A model generated the notes under the pieces. It was not told the DNA's origin, did no database searches, and saw nothing but the letters and a program-made list of their open reading frames with translations. From Pseudopedobacter alpinus (GTDB taxonomy: Bacteria > Bacteroidota > Bacteroidia > Sphingobacteriales > Sphingobacteriaceae), in NCBI RefSeq assembly GCF_042684645.1, contig NZ_JBHULV010000016.1:12797-76796 (forward strand): 64,000 nt of DNA, in the 5' to 3' direction. Positions 63,000 to 64,000 of the stretch are shown here, in pieces; the first letter of the stretch is position 1, and the number at the start of each line of letters is the position of its first letter. The position numbers and the translations under genes are program-made.

Positions 63000-63341
63000 T
63001 TATGCTTTTTTAACAAATTCAGATTTCAAATGCATTGCACCAAAACCATCAATTTTACAAGAAATATTATGATCACCGGTGGTTAAACGAATGTTTTTCA
63101 CCTTAATACCAGCTTTTATCGGCTTTGGAGCACCTTTTACAGGCAAATCTTTAATTACAATTACAGCATCCCCGTCAAGTAATTCGTTTCCATTAGCATC
63201 TAATACTTTATCATTCAAAGTTACTTCAACCGTATCTTTTTCTGGAGTCTATTCGTGAAAACACTGAGAACATACTTGATGATCTTGATCTTCGTAGGTA
63301 AATTCTGAATTGCACATTGGACAATTGATGGAATGGCTCAT
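63000..63341 (-). pseudogene. PhnA-like protein gene, split by in-frame TAG
   Basis: From the ATG at 63341 the frame reads a zinc-ribbon CPMCNSEFTYEDQDHQVCSQC, then HE and a TAG at 63251-63249, and runs on in the same frame through TPEKDTVEV to a stop at 63000. The joined product of 113 residues matches PhnA (alkylphosphonate uptake-associated, DUF-like) in length, with the KIDGFGAMHLKSEFVKKA end. In homologues the split codon follows HE and is usually Trp; TGG to TAG is a single change. Without it the gene is intact. Confidence 0.8.
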
Positions 63342-63463
63342 TTTATATTATAATTATAAGGGCAAAGATAAAATTTTGAAAGAAATGATTATGGTTTATT
63401 ATTTGTGAAGATCTTTTGCAGCTTTTAACAATTTTACGCCATTAATATAAAGCAGCTAGTCTA

Positions 63464-63835
63464 TCAAACTAAAAACAAATACAAGTAAAAAACATTTTCT
63501 TTAAAATCAAACTCAACATCAAATTTTTCTGATTTTAAAATATCTTTTTTTATAGCTTCGCAACCCCATTCCAGCTTTAACTGGTAAGATATATCTATTT
63601 TTCCTTTCACAAAATCTGGATTTAGATTTGAATCAAGATCGACTAAATTTACGATTGGCCCTCCACCGTCTGACCTATTTAAATTTGCTAGTAATTGTGC
63701 TATTTGCTTATTTACACCAGAAGATTGAATGATATACTTATAAAAAAAATCATCAGTGCTTCCTTTGAAATTCACTAATTTATCATAATCAGCCTTTAAG
63801 AAGCTAACGCCGCCTTTAATTATTTTAGTTTTCAT
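63464..63835 (-). CDS. Hypothetical protein
   Basis: A 123-residue protein from the ATG at 63835 (MKTKIIKGGVSFLKADYDKL). An earlier ATG at 63907 would add 24 residues with no sign of use. The sequence is soluble, with no signal peptide and no domain that I recognise; the composition is normal and the frame is long for this AT-rich DNA, so it is probably real. Function unknown. Confidence 0.5.
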   Translation of the reverse strand: MKTKIIKGGVSFLKADYDKLVNFKGSTDDFFYKYIIQSSGVNKQIAQLLANLNRSDGGGPIVNLVDLDSNLNPDFVKGKIDISYQLKLEWGCEAIKKDILKSEKFDVEFDFKENVFYLYLFLV

Positions 63836-64000
63836 ATTTTTAATATTATAGAGATTTAAATCTTCAAAAAACATACCTTTAAACAGGTTGATAAACATAC
63901 AATTCATAGAAGAAAAAAAATATTTATAAATTTACATAACTGTCCGAACAAATAATATACAAAAAAGGCCTGTATAATTCTAATTTTGAGTTGCGAAACC
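63836..64000. other. AT-rich end of window
   Basis: The last 165 bases hold the upstream region of the hypothetical gene at 63835. I see no promoter box, repeat or second gene that I can support. Confidence 0.3.

Noticed and set aside
1..64000. TAG recoding as a general explanation for the two in-frame TAGs
   Set aside because: TAG is a normal stop at dnaE, cca, the M20 gene, guaD and the crtZ-like gene, with nothing coding beyond. General recoding would extend these, so the two TAGs are better seen as lesions or errors.

Overview
The window looks like chromosomal DNA of a member of the Bacteroidota, most likely Sphingobacteriaceae (Pedobacter-like). The reasons are low GC, repeated Bacteroidota promoter boxes (TAnnTTTG, often with TTTG about 19 bp upstream), the conserved ftsX-DUF3098-uppP-truB-ribF cluster, a DNA polymerase III alpha fused to its own exonuclease, a TamB gene followed by a lipidated TamA-like barrel, and Bacteroidota-restricted families such as DUF6702. 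The genus is an inference. I saw no tRNA or rRNA gene, CRISPR array, prophage or complete insertion sequence.

Layout: 0-2.2 kb, sulfate activation (cysD, cysN). 2.3-5.1 kb, accessory genes (AAA ATPase with DUF4143, LysE exporter, secreted protein). 5.1-9.1 kb, the minus-strand ftsX to ribF cluster. 9.3-12.2 kb, stress and metabolism (ferritin-like DUF892, Ohr, gnd). 12.2-19.9 kb, three TetR genes; two head a tolC/adaptor/RND efflux operon, and the third is divergent from a crtZ-like hydroxylase. 20.5-27 kb, murB, an ECF sigma factor and dnaE. 27.6-30 kb, M20 amidohydrolase and a broken VapBC-type pair. 29.8-31.5 kb, ECF sigma/anti-sigma operon divergent from a DUF6249-like membrane protein. 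31.5-39 kb, tamL/tamB. 39-50 kb, housekeeping genes (trxA, Skp-like, guanine deaminase, dapD, tsaC, csp, cca, miaA) with intergenic repeats. 50-57 kb, bestrophin, M1 peptidase, HupE, DUF6702, OmpA-size barrel, and an HTH-Fic gene. 57-60.7 kb, the str operon (rpsL-rpsG-fusA-rpsJ). 61-64 kb, a large unknown secreted protein, a stop-interrupted PhnA gene and an unknown gene.

The most notable signals are regulatory and structural. (1) The ECF sigma operon and the divergent membrane-protein gene carry matching promoters, TGTAACCT-N16-GTCTTA. (2) The other ECF sigma gene has two inverted-repeat pairs of TTTTGTTTAA with identical geometry. (3) The HTH-Fic gene has two 13-nt direct repeats at its promoter. 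(4) A hairpin repeat with GGGATAG..AGCGGA ends and variable centres occurs three times in 10 kb. (5) Related hairpins sit in both longer gaps of the str operon. (6) Five genes are each broken by one lesion (three single-base frameshifts, two in-frame TAG codons), suggesting recent decay or assembly error. No wholly new multi-gene system is evident; the best candidates for new biology are the regulatory architectures and the repeat families.
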